From Metaphire vulgaris (lineage: Eukaryota > Annelida > Clitellata > Crassiclitellata > Megascolecidae), in the NCBI GenBank assembly GCA_018105865.1, contig CM030841.1, positions 13,481,682-13,545,681 of the forward strand: a stretch of DNA of 64,000 nucleotides, given 5' to 3'. Position 1 is the stretch's first letter. The number at the start of each line of letters is the position of its first letter. Below are positions 1 through 10,965 of this stretch, in pieces. Below the pieces are notes generated by a model that did not search any database, was not told the DNA's origin, and worked only from the letters and a program-made list of their open reading frames with translations. The position numbers and the translations under genes were made by a program.

Positions 1-427
1 CAATCTCCGAAAGCAATTGGGTTACTTGACCCAACCCACCACACCGTAATACATTACAATTTCTTAAGTCAAGACATTCTTATATATAGGTCGACGTTAG
101 AAATTCGAAACGCCTACATTGGTCGGTTTAAAGAGTCTAGCGATTTTTCGCTGGAAAATATGTCGTCAATCTACAATGGCCCCAGATAAATGCGTGGTTC
201 TATATGTTGTTATATCAGTGCAAGAATTTATTTGACACGACATCAGATTAATTATAACGGGAACTCGGTTTTCGGCCAACAGAGACCCTGGAAAGCGCAG
301 GCTAAGCCGAGAGAACGGCTGTCCGACCGTCTGTACCTAATGACACGCGTCTGCATGGCGAAATGATTGCCTTCGTCCTCGAAATTGTGTTTGTCCGGCG
401 TTTCTCGGACACCGTAAAACCGTCTTC

Positions 428-527
<100 letters not shown>

Positions 528-691
528 ATAACCCATGCAGGAGAAAAACTAAATCGATGTGTCGACTCGCTCGCAAAGTCCACAACGACGGTAATCAACT
601 AAAGATATTAATAATTATTAGCCTAACGGCCATTGCAGAATTACATTCTGCCAATAGCTTCTTCATTCCACTACTGTATTAGTAGGCCTAC

Positions 692-770
692 ACACAAACA
701 CACGCATAAACACACACACACGCACACACACACTAACACTAACACTTACACTTACACACACAAACACACA
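692..770. repeat. CA-rich imperfect microsatellite
   Basis: Imperfect ACAC runs with CACTAACACTAACACTTACACTTAC interruptions described here only by their CA and hexamer character; no gene content. Confidence 0.75.
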
Positions 771-946
771 CTCACTGTCAGGGCCCTATATAAGCTGCAG
801 AAATAGCAATCAAAATTTTGTTTTTGTTCTAGCAGTAGAATTATGATTACAAAGTTGTTGGGATGTTTTTCAAGTGTGTTCTCAAATTGAAAGCTAAATT
901 TTGCTCGTGTAAATCAAATACACTGCTTTTTTTTCTTCGAGGAAGA

Positions 947-952
<6 letters not shown>

Positions 953-1008
<56 letters not shown>
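953..1008. repeat. (TA)n microsatellite
   Basis: Uninterrupted TA dinucleotides; a second shorter TA tract lies at 1140-1170. Confidence 0.9.
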
Positions 1009-1011
<3 letters not shown>

Positions 1012-1137
1012 TAAATTCAAATATTTAATAAAATCATATCGTTTGCATTGTGTTTTCTGTTTTGTGGCTTTGTTTTATTTTGGTTTTCTATTTGTGTTTG
1101 AAAAAATTATAGTTTTCAGCAAATGCAAAGGAAATAA

Positions 1138-1174
<37 letters not shown>

Positions 1175-1410
1175 CTATTTTGCACTCTATATACGCAGTA
1201 GAACGTTAGCATTTAATGACGGTAATATCTCCAATGATAGCATTTAGCAGTTATGTCATTATGAAGTTATTATGTAGACGATATTTGTAGTATAGTCATA
1301 TATAGGCCTAGATCTTTTTAGACTATGCATTTGTTGCTATAGGGCCTATATAAACAACCCATATCGACTTCGCTGCATAATCTCTCTCGACTGCGTGAAA
1401 CTGTTCTAAC

Positions 1411-1676
1411 CTTTCCGTTTTCGAGAATTTCTTCAGAATCGTCTCCGTGACGGTCTTCAGCGCTTGCGGCTCAGCGGAGATGCCGACTCCTCGTTCCTTT
1501 CGCGGTCCCATCGAAGGACTTCCGGGCACCGGAATGCTTCGATAGATGTTCAGCTGATGTTCGAGTTCCTTGTTCGTCCTCTCCAGCTGGGAAAGACGGA
1601 CTCGTATCTGATGGATCTCGTCGTCCTTCGTCTGCAGCAGCCGTTTTAGGTCCTCTGTATTGACTGCAATCGCCAT
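1411..1676 (-). CDS. PRKG1: cGMP-dependent protein kinase 1, first coding exon (partial gene)
   Basis: Encodes the first 88 residues and two bases of the next codon of a cGMP-dependent Ser/Thr kinase, the nitric oxide/cGMP effector. What is visible is a leucine-zipper-like coiled coil (about residues 9-46, spaced Leu/Ile) used for dimerisation and anchoring, followed by the autoinhibitory segment with the family signature GISAEPQ (about 65-71) preceded by IPVPG and MGPR. This is closer to the PKG I-alpha hinge (QGISAEPQ) than to I-beta. The exon ends at SKTER with a phase-2 donor AG|GTTAGA at 1411, the same boundary as I recall for vertebrate PRKG1 exon 1. The open frame beyond 1411 is intron. 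The cyclic-nucleotide-binding and kinase exons must lie left of position 1. The start ATG sits in AAGATGGCG. High confidence in the family; the orthologue could equally be called foraging/PKG1. Confidence 0.88.
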
Positions 1677-1691
1677 CTTATAGCTGCTTAC
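1677..1691 (-). other. 5' UTR part of the PRKG1 exon with upstream acceptor
   Basis: On the minus strand, TTTACAG is followed by 15 bases and then the ATG. This looks like a splice acceptor at 1692, so the kinase start codon lies in a second exon behind a non-coding first exon. Confidence 0.5.
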
Positions 1692-2140
1692 CTGTAAACG
1701 TGAGACACGATTTCGATGAACAAAATTTTTCTTCTTCTAAATTTCGGCATGTAAGGAGAAGCGCAGTTTTCTGAATTTTGTTCCAGTGTTGTCCTCAGTG
1801 GGCGGGAAAATAGAAGAGTGGTAGCAACAGTGGCCCAGAGATATCCATGGGTTGGGTTAACCCATGGGTTGGATTGGGTTGGGTTGGATTGGGTTGGGTC
1901 AGAAAACTTACGAAACTGTAATGTATTACAGGATTTCAGAATAGGGCGGTACTTCGACATATATAGCCTATATCGGTCCAAAAGTATACAGTAATCTTGA
2001 CGAGCAAAAAACCCTCTTCGTTTCAAACGCTTCAAAGTCTGCTGTCTGTTGCGTTTTCCTCGATCTATAAGAGTATCCAAAGCCCTCCCCCATCACTACC
2101 CGCCTGTTTCGGACGAATCTCACAATCGGTCCCGATCAAA

Positions 2141-2185
2141 ATATGGGGGCGGGCCCCCCGTGCCTCCCTCGTGACTACGCCACTG
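2141..2185. mobile_element. hAT-MITE end fragment
   Basis: Only one terminus is recognisable (CGTGACTACGCCACTG), preceded by a GC-rich stretch. A truncated relative of the CAGTGGCGTAG family. Confidence 0.45.
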
Positions 2186-2941
2186 TAACGTCTGCATGCA
2201 ATGGCTCCCCAATAGTAGCCCCAGATACATTGTAATACAACCGACAGTCTAGGAGAGGAACGAGAGACTGAATGGGTCGTATATTTTTTATATCGATATT
2301 CGTCGAGTGACTGACACTGGAGCCATCGTTGTAAAATCCACTCGGCGATAACAATGACCGGTCGTATTTTAAAAGACTCGCCCCACACCCCCACCCCCGA
2401 CCACTTACAAAACGAAACGGTCGGTTTTGGTATCGTTATCTGTGAAGAGCGAACTTACGTAGAAGAAGAAGACTGCATATTGAATGTGTTCGTTACGGTT
2501 AAAACCAACGCTGATTTCAATCGTAGGCCTACTCCTTTATCTTGCTGAGCAACGGACATCCTCTGTTATTCTTTTGTTCATTTGAACTTATTCTAGCTTT
2601 GACTTTGCTGGCGCAAGATAAGTGAAGCGAATTCGCTCGAGTACTTCAACTACTTCTTTCGTCACGAATACTTTACATACTTTTAACTATAACTATTAAT
2701 AATTATTGTATGCGTGAAAGCCACTGGGGGTGCTAACGGAATTGAACCTCGCTCCGTCAGCCTCTACCGCTCCAATTTGCTCGTTCAGCTGTTGGACATT
2801 TTCGCATTATAGTTTTTTCATTCGTTAAAGATTTTTTGGTGAATTCTTCGTACCTAACGTTGAAGAAACTAAATTCGTTACAAGAATACGATTCTACAAA
2901 GTACTAACCTTGCTTTAGCAACTGTAAGGACACGTCACACA

Positions 2942-3111
2942 CGCAGAGATAGAGAGGGAGAGAGACAGAGAGACATAGAGACAGAGAGACAGAGAGAGAG
3001 ACAGACAGGCAGACAGACAGACAGACAGACAGACAGAGACAGAGACAGAGAGAGAGGGACAGAGACACAGAGAGGGACAGAGACAGAGAGAGGGACAAAG
3101 AGAGAGACAGA

Positions 3112-3160
<49 letters not shown>
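2942..3160. repeat. GA/GACA compound microsatellite
   Basis: GAGAGACAGACA-type variants that become pure (GA)n from about 3115. The long Ser-Leu-Cys frames here are not genes. Confidence 0.9.
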
Positions 3161-3496
3161 CAACAAAGTAATAAATTATAATAAAGTAGGCGGCCTACTA
3201 CAAAGGACACACGAGACGTCCTAAGCTATAGAGCAATAGATCTTTTCCTAGTGGCCCTAAAAGCGTCTAAGTCTTAACTTTAATTAATCCAAATCCAAGT
3301 AATGATATAGAATTGTTGACTGATGCAAACTGCAAATAATCCACCTGCGTCAAAATGTAGATGAAATGGAAATAACAGAGCAAGAAGTATCTTAACAATC
3401 TTCTCCGATTAGTTCAAACAGCATCAAATACAGTTTACGCTAATAATTTTTAAAACAAAAATTATTCTACTAAACCACTTAAAATCCAGTTGTTGC

Positions 3497-3662
<166 letters not shown>

Positions 3663-4038
3663 GGGGCTAAAGTCAAGTGCGCTTTACATAGGATCCAGCT
3701 AGTATTCAGCAGATGCTTGATTTTTCGTGCAGTTGCTGGTAGGACTCACCTAAGACCGTTCACAACCTTTACCCTTCTCATCGAACGGCAATTTGAGTTT
3801 TATTGAGTTATATTCGGTCAGATTAAAGTCACTTAGTCCGACAGTTGAATGATGATGGATTTACGATCTTTTGCAATTTAATGAGTCGCGTCATGACTCG
3901 TCCTGTATATTAAAATGTCTACTGTAGTTGGACAATGGACAATGGACAGTGACTTAGATTCCATTTTGACCTTCTTTCTATCGAATTGTTGGCCGTCAAA
4001 TCAGTGTCGTATTTGAAGGGAGAGAGGAAAGATCCTGG

Positions 4039-4311
4039 AAGTGGCGTAGCGATGGTATCCGGCGCCCGGGGGCAAAGTCTATCGTTGGCGCCCCCAACAC
4101 TGCTGACGAGCAAGAAAAGGGTCGTCACATTGTTCTCGGCGCCCCTCAAAGCTTACGGGCGCCCCTCTTCATATGGTGGTGCTGACGAGCAAAGAAGGTC
4201 GTCGCACATGTTTCTTCTTTATTATGCACTTCACTTATCCAAATACCCAATTTTGGTGCCCCCCACCTCGGCGCCCGGGGGCAAATGCCCCTGCCCCTCG
4301 CTACGCCACTG
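4039..4311. mobile_element. hAT-type MITE with GTGGCGTAGCGA ends
   Basis: The left end AAGTGGCGTAGCGA and right end TCGCTACGCCACTG are inverted repeats. They are flanked by near-identical 8-base duplications, GATCCTGG (4031-4038) and GACCCTGG (4312-4319). It has no transposase; the interior is GC-rich with repeated GGCGCCC motifs. Eight-base duplications and CAGTGGCG-type ends are usual for hAT elements. Confidence 0.75.
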
Positions 4312-4456
4312 GACCCTGGTCACTAGGGCCTACTCGCCCCACTCGACACATAGGAATGGGAGTATTTTAATAATGTACAGTACATATAGCGTAATGTATA
4401 TTACGCTAGTTAATATAATGTGCTGTCGACGACTGGAACAAGCAAGAACAGAAACT

Positions 4457-4514
4457 AATGATGATGACGACGACGATGATGATGAGGATGAGGATGACGA
4501 CGACGATGATGATG
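4457..4514. repeat. GAT/GAC trinucleotide tract
   Basis: An imperfect run of GATGAC/GACGAT units that would read as poly-Asp; no coding context around it. Confidence 0.8.
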
Positions 4515-4949
4515 GTGTGACGTTAATTGCGATTACTCATTTTCACTGCTAACGTATAAATCGAAGTGTTTCTGTTTAATAAATTCGATCGCACGAAGGT
4601 ATTTCAATTATAATTAGCGAAATATTCGTCAGAGTGTGAAACGGTGATGCGAGTAATGAACGAAATGCAGTCTAAACTTGAGACTCGGTTGAAAGTATAG
4701 AATGAAATGTAAGATCTAGATGGTTAACGGAATAGAGTTTCAGATTTTCTAAAGCCAAAACAGAGAACGCTCTATATTTCTTCTCTCAGCTCGTATAAGC
4801 CAGGATTATGGAATAGGGAGGAAGAAGGCACGTCGACATTTTCGGGTAAAAAATACTTCGATGAGCAAAAAAACTAAGGCTCATATAAGAAAAGAAGGGT
4901 TCTTCGCACATTCGCACCTCCCTCCACAAAAATACTCATCGGTTTTCTG

Positions 4950-5135
4950 CAGTGGCGGCTCCAGGATTTGGCAAGTGGGGGAAGGGGCGTTGGGGTGGCA
5001 ACTTCTAATCATGGGGGGCAACAATTTGCTGTTAGATATGTAGTATTAAGTATAGGGTCCCAACAGGGGGCACTGGGGGCAGGCACTCAATAGAGGGCAC
5101 GGGCCCTCTGGCCCCTCCCGGTGGAGCCGCCACTG
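4950..5135 (+). mobile_element. hAT-type MITE, CAGTGGCGGCTCC family, copy 1
   Basis: The element begins CAGTGGCGGCTCCAGG and ends GGAGCCGCCACTG, a clear terminal inverted repeat. It is flanked by 8-base duplications GTTTTCTG (4942-4949) and GTTTCCTG (5136-5143). It is 186 bases with no coding capacity, non-autonomous, and matches the copies at 5435 (opposite orientation) and 11598. Confidence 0.85.
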
Positions 5136-5159
5136 GTTTCCTGCAGATCCTAGTCAGAA

Positions 5160-5197
5160 TAGGGTGTCTTACCCCTTCCCGCTCGGCTACGCCACTG
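5160..5197. mobile_element. hAT-MITE end fragment
   Basis: Ends in CTCGGCTACGCCACTG, another single terminus of the same type. Confidence 0.45.
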
Positions 5198-5434
5198 TTT
5201 CATAGTGAAGACCAATTTCTATATAGAAAAGCAAGTAGGTTTTCCCCCGTTGCACCAACGTACCTACGCAAAATCTCCTAAATCCCCCATCAGTGCGCAC
5301 GTACTATATGGACGGACCCATATTATGTCCACCATAGGGCAGGCCTACCCTAAATCTTCCTCCAATAGGCCTACGTAATTCGAGTTTAATGCACAGCAGC
5401 TTAGATATTTTAAAGTTTATGGGGGGCTCTGCAG

Positions 5435-5601
5435 CAGTGGCGGCTCCACAGGGGACCCGTGCCCCTATTGAGTGCCTCCCCCAGTGGCCCCCTGTTGGGA
5501 CCCTATACTTAATGCTACATACATAAAACAAATGGTTGGTCCCCCATGATTAGAAGTTGCCACCTAAACGCCCCCCTTGCCAAATCCTGGAGCCGCCACT
5601 G
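5435..5601 (-). mobile_element. hAT-type MITE, CAGTGGCGGCTCC family, copy 2
   Basis: Same family as the element at 4950 but inverted. It is flanked by CTCTGCAG (5427-5434) and CTCTACAG (5602-5609), an 8-base duplication with one change. It lies only 300 bases from copy 1, so the pair could form a long hairpin. Confidence 0.85.
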
Positions 5602-5848
5602 CTCTACAGCTCCTCAAGCACCCTTAACCGGATCGCCTGGTTGATCCAGGACGTGACATCGTCTTATCCAGGAATAAAATTCTAGCAATAGTCTTGGGTC
5701 AAACGAATCTCTTAACAGCTATCGTTCGATGTTTAGGCCTACGACCCCACGCCATTCTCTGATGAAGAGCTTGGAGACGCTATTCCATCGTAATCTCTAT
5801 TCATCATCGTCGTGTACCATCTTCGAGGCGAAAGATGTTATTCATAAG

Positions 5849-5960
5849 CAGGGGCGTAGCCAGGAATTTGATTTGGGAGGGCATAAATATTTTGGGTGAG
5901 TATAAATCTTAACTATAAACCACATAAACCACCGGACCCTTCAACTGATATTTTCACCAC
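5849..5960. mobile_element. hAT-MITE 5' fragment
   Basis: Starts CAGGGGCGTAGCCAGG, the usual left end of this element type. The right end was not found. Confidence 0.4.
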
Positions 5961-6446
5961 TAAGGGGGGGGGGTAACTGGATTTACTTCCTTATTCCTCT
6001 GGGCCCTTCAATTGACAACCTCACCGTTAAGGTGGTGACTGCATCTAACGCCTTATTCCACCCAACCATTCATTAAATCTTATTGCTTGTTCTGAACATG
6101 ATCCTCTCATTAGACGTCCAGCGTACTGTGTTTTCCTTTTGGCAATCGCTTGATTCGCTTTCATCAGGTTTCGTCTTTTTCCCATTCTCACCAGTATTTC
6201 ATCATTGATTATTTTATATTTCCAACTAATTTTCAGGATATTATAACTATTGACAATATTTCTAGATTTCTAATGCAGACCATTTAGGCCTAGGCCTATT
6301 GCATGGTTATAGAAATTTGCCACGAAATCCATTAAGACATTTCAATACAGAATTCACACAGGCATACATAGGCCTACGCCATAATACTTTTAGGCCTAAT
6401 CGCCTTCTGTAAGTCATTTTCAGAACAGCCGTAGGTAAGTACTCAC

Positions 6447-6670
6447 CTGTTGCTGGTAAAAACAGAACGCTAATTCGCGTTCAGTTGGCAAGAAACGACG
6501 ACCGCGGTGACTAAGTCCAAGACGCTATCGACGCGCAGCCGCGGTGACCTGTGACCCGGAACTAGTCGCCGTTTGATTCGACGATTTCGACCGTCGATTG
6601 CGGAAGATCCTGGGCTCTTGAAACGTCTGCGCAAAGCTTGAGCCAAACCCACGATTTTCGAAGCTGTAGG
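6447..6670 (-). other. Probable non-coding CpG-rich first exon (PRKG1 5' end)
   Basis: This stretch of roughly 200 bases is far richer in CpG than its surroundings (many CGCG, CCGCG and TCGACG words). On the minus strand it ends in a strong donor, ACAG|GTGAGTAC, at 6447. The next good acceptor on that strand in the right setting is at 1692, just before the PRKG1 start codon. I infer a CpG-island-type first exon. The 60-residue open frame across it has no recognisable content. The right edge (transcription start) is a guess. Confidence 0.4.
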
Positions 6671-6809
6671 CCTAAACGTTAATAGAAGAGGTCAAGTGCA
6701 GTGAAGAGTTTTCTGTTTTGTATCAAGTGTTTCTTCTTCAAAGCCTAAGCAACGACTGCGATCTGTGCTTTCGAACAGCTGATTGATGCAACAATTGTAT
6801 TATTCTACA

Positions 6810-7136
6810 CGGGGCCCGTCCATAAAGTACGTCGCGCAGGTTTTCTGTTTAATATATTCGAGGTTCTCGCTCAATTTTCTGCAGCAGAACTGATATTCAA
6901 CTTCCGACAATGATAACGAATAGGCCTATAAGTGAGACCTAAAATTTAATGTATCTTGGACGAAAAAGTGTCAACGAGCAATTGAAATTTTGCTATACCT
7001 CCTATCGGGTGTATTTAAGGTTTTATATTTACTGAAAGTGTGACGTCACTCTGGTCCTTGCTCCTCCTCTGTCACAAACTGTCACACTTTCTTAGACCCC
7101 TCCCCTCGTGACGTACTATATGGACGGCCCCGCGCT
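6810..7136. mobile_element. MITE with GGGGCCCGTCCATA ends
   Basis: The left end reads CGGGGCCCGTCCATAAAGTA and the right end TACTATATGGACGGCCCCG, an imperfect inverted repeat of about 20 bases enclosing about 290 non-coding bases. A lone end of the same type occurs at 5297-5325. Family not assigned. A palindromic TGACGTCA (7041-7048) lies inside it. Confidence 0.6.
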
Positions 7137-9479
7137 AATGTAGACTGTCTCCATCAAATCTGATTTGCTCTCTGTACATGATTATATTGTAAACTCCTAT
7201 CTCTTTGAACTTACTTATCCACCATAGACTGTCGTCTGGTTGTTCACTGAGATGTCCATGGGTCCATTTTTTAAAACCCAATCCAACCCAACCCTCAATC
7301 CCCCCCCCCCCCCCCCAAGGCCTGGAGTCTGGATAAAACACTGCTTCATAAGCCCACGCCAGCTCATAGGTCTACTGCTTGGCCATGTACATTGTACAGT
7401 CTGTCCGAAAATGCTCCAGCATATGCCGCCCTCTGCCAGGGAGTCTGTAAGACGGTGAGAGATCAGTGCCTATCCTCGCAATGTTAATGGAATTTTGGCG
7501 GTCAATCTTAAAGCTGATTGGTCAGGCCACCTAGCGAATGGATGCTCAACTATATTCCTGTTTGCCACTGCAACCATGGTCCAGTTAAAGAGTAAAGACA
7601 CATTTCCTGCATTATTCGGTCTTTCTGAGTACCATTCCCGTATATAATGGTTCAAATAAGTTATTAGTCTAATGAATTAGTGTAATAATTCTATTGTATT
7701 TCGCCTTTAGTAATAAAACTATGTATAAATCATAATAAATGTAGCTATTAGCGCTGACTGTTTAAAACTACGTGCTCAGTATCTCTGTGACCAACTATTT
7801 GCTGTAAATGTACAGCACTATAGCGGCCTTCTTACAATCTTAGTAGACAGCTACTTAAGAATAACTAGATTGTAAGAGGTTCCGACTCAGTAGGATTCAG
7901 GAATATTTTACACCCCCCCAATTTCAGCTATTGGATGACTTTTTTGTCAGACTTTTTGGCAGAGGACCCCAGAATTTACAGACATCCCAAAATTGATAAT
8001 CCTAGAAATAACCCTGGTAGGATTTCTTCTGTGTTGAAAACCACATCTAAAGTCCACTGTTTGCCGTTGTAACACACATAAGAGAGGCCATTTGACTTTT
8101 ACTCAGTGCCTGATCGTTGTGGTAGGAATCGCAAACTTTATAGTCACTGCTTGCTGACTCGTCTACTCCTTAAATAGCAAATGGAATGGGAACTGGGCGG
8201 TGACAATCTCTCCCCAATGACAGGGAGTCAGACTGCCAATGATCATCATGACAACGAGTTATAAAGGCATGAATAAATAAGCTGGATGCAATAGGTGTCC
8301 ATAGGGGGGGGGCAAGGATTCGTGCAGGGTTGTTGCACAATTTGTAGCTACAGAAGAGAAACAGCAAACCTCCTGGAATCACTTGTTACAACTTACAAGG
8401 ACATATTGTACAATATTTCCACTACATGTAGGCCTATGTGTATATCAGAATCATTCCAAATGAGTCGAATGACAAGTGAATTCAGTCATTAACTTTATTT
8501 ACTAACTGACTAAAACATGACAACAAGTTTTCTACATTTTGTTCACACAATCAGCATTTTACATTGCTTTAATTTGTGACTCATAAAATTTCAGCTTCTG
8601 AGCTGAATCTACTGACACCTACAGTAATTAAAAATTATTTGTCTTAAACCTGCATTTTTCAACCCTTTTCCCTTAACAATCCCAAAAATATTTTAATGTC
8701 ACATGGAACCATACATGAAACAGCACAAATCAATATATTAATCATTTAATATTAAAAGATAAAACTTGCAAAGGTAAGCAAAACATATTGTTCTGATAAC
8801 TGGTTTATGCAAAATATCTTACTTCTTTCAAAAGCTGAATCAAATGCCTCCATTTAAATTCTAAGAAGCACAATCATTTTGGTAAATAAACAAGTCAAAT
8901 TATCGAAACATAAAATGCAATTTTTCAAAAATAAAACTGAACATACACAGAATTTTCTCAAGTGCCATACCTAACCATATAGACAAAGGTAATTTTTAGA
9001 AATTTTGCTAATTGAGTAATTTTGCCTGTACATCGTGAAGGTGCAGCTGTTTACGATACCCACAAATTTACAAGAATACCTGTATGTTCTATACATACAG
9101 TAAAACTATGAATAATAAGTCAAACACAATAATGACTCCAAAATGCATCTTCGTATGACTATGTAGCACAATGCAACAGAGCACAAAATCTGGTGTGTCC
9201 TTTAACGTATCACCCAGAGGTATTCACACTACGATCAATGTTGTGAACTGATCAAAGGTAACTTTCTGGCATGTCAGCAAAAAGAATTGCCAGTTCACTA
9301 GCAGCCAATCTGTTCAGGTGTTAAGGACACTCCATACGATTGATCAATAATATACTGTAATGTGCAGCTCCATTTCTGGCACACAGAGAATGCAGGCCAG
9401 TGAATGGCCAATCAGGTTATGCTCAATCACTGCAGAATAGTTTTCGTACACTTACCTATATGTACTTGTATTTACAATG

Positions 9480-10060
9480 GCACTGTTTTTGTAATGTAAT
9501 GTGGCATTCGTATAGCACCTCTTCTATTTCTACTCAGAGGTGCCCCTGGCATTGGAGTCGCAGGGTAAAGTAGTGAGACTTTAGCTTTCGCGTTGAGCAG
9601 AGCGAGGGAGTAAGAAGTGATTCCCGAATGGATGGGTTCAAGGCATTCCAGAGGGAGGGTCCAGTCACTGCAAAAGCCCAACGCTGAGTAAGAGCAGTGC
9701 ATTAACATTCTTCTGATCAGTGGAGCAGAGCAGGCAATGAGCAGTGGAAGAGGGTGATTTGAAAAGATCAGTAATGTACACTGTAGTAAGACGGTGCCTG
9801 ATTTCAAAGTGCTGCAGAAACAATAATTACTTGTTTGAATTTAATGCGGCCAGAAACTGGAAGCTAGTGGAGGGTGTTAAGCATAAAGTCTGAGATGCTA
9901 GAGTAGCCACAAGACAAGCCGCAGCATTTAGGACAGATTGCAGCGTGGGGAGAAGGCTTTTGGGCAGGCCAAGATAAAGAGAATTGCAATAGTCTAACGT
10001 ACTAGCCACAAAAGGATGAACCAGAGATTTGGCTGCAGATAAAGAAAGCGAAGAACAAGT
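9480..10060 (-). mobile_element. Degenerate non-LTR retrotransposon (LINE) 3' fragment
   Basis: The minus strand encodes STLDYCNSLYLGLPKSLL and QSVLNAAACLV (9870-10000), a hallmark of the C-terminal reverse-transcriptase region of CR1/L2/Jockey-type LINEs. Further downstream, frames resemble the usual WNALP...IR tail of the same proteins. The reading is broken by frame changes and stops, so it is dead. Confidence 0.65.
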
Positions 10061-10303
10061 GTATTTTTGTGAAACATCTGGAGACTCAGAGAACCTGTGT
10101 TGAGAAATACTGCCTTAAATTATGCGAAACTCCACAGAAACACTATTATGTTCACAATTACAAAGAATTTGTAAATAAAAAAAAATACCAACCAACAGAT
10201 CACACTATGCACAAAGCCACAAAGTTAAACAAACATTTTAATGTCAAGTGATCTAAAAGAATGAGTGACAAAGTTACAAGCATCTACTCTAAGAATATTT
10301 TAT

Positions 10304-10307
<4 letters not shown>

Positions 10308-10387
<80 letters not shown>
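10308..10387. repeat. (TA)n-(GA)n compound microsatellite
   Basis: Pure TA repeat to about 10362, then pure GA to 10387. Confidence 0.9.
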
Positions 10388-10901
10388 TGCGTGTGTGCAT
10401 GCACACATGCGTGCATGCGCTGAACCAGTCTGGTCAGTAAACTTATCCCATAAGATTTATAAACCAGCACAGTACATATCAAATACTAAAAAAAGTCAAA
10501 AAAACGATCACAAAAATCCAACTTCAGCACAAAAGAAGCTATAAATCGTCACAAGACGAGTTACAGCTTCTATTTCTTTCTGTGACTGAATGAATTGAAA
10601 TAATTCTACGGCTGCACCAATGAAGCAATTTATAATTAATTACAGCATAAATATTCTACAGAATAACATAATGCCAAGGACACCAATTGAACATTTGTTG
10701 CTAAAGCTGATGCACATGGAACAAAAACATAACAATACCGTTCGCTATGAATTTCCGCTAGAATAACCAACAACCTCCACAATTCCTAAACCAGTGGTAC
10801 TTCATTACAAGCAGCTCATCAAATCAGAATGTAATATGCCGTTAATCGTTAACCAAAATATTTTGATACTCAAACGTTTCGATCGGACTTTCCAAATTAG
10901 C

Positions 10902-10965
10902 TTATACTCGCTGGATCTCAAACAGCTTCACATCAGTGTCGTACCATATTGGAGGATCAACGTTC
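10902..10965 (-). CDS. HID1: HID1 last coding exon
   Basis: (R)NVDPPIWYDTDVKLFEIQ then RV and TAA at 10902-10904, the exact C-terminus of the family. Acceptor CCTGCAG reads as TGCAG| on the minus strand. Confidence 0.95.

Larger units (their letters stand above)
7137..10901. other. Intergenic region between the PRKG1 5' side and the HID1 3' end
   Basis: No gene recognised. It contains a poly-C run at 7302-7316, a LINE remnant at about 9480-10060, and TA/GA microsatellites at 10308-10387. Some of the right part is probably the HID1 3' UTR, but no clear polyadenylation site was chosen. Confidence 0.5.

Noticed and set aside
1844..1901. Telomere-like or G-quadruplex tract
   Set aside because: GGGTTGGATT units are too few and irregular to be telomeric; noted only as a G-rich tandem.
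1688..2080. 130-codon minus-strand frame next to the PRKG1 exon
   Set aside because: Contains a NPTQSNPTQSN run from the GGGTTGGATT tandem and lies upstream of the acceptor; no similarity seen.
3986..4552. 188-codon plus-strand frame
   Set aside because: It runs through a MITE and ends in a GAT/GAC tract (poly-Asp); no recognisable domain.
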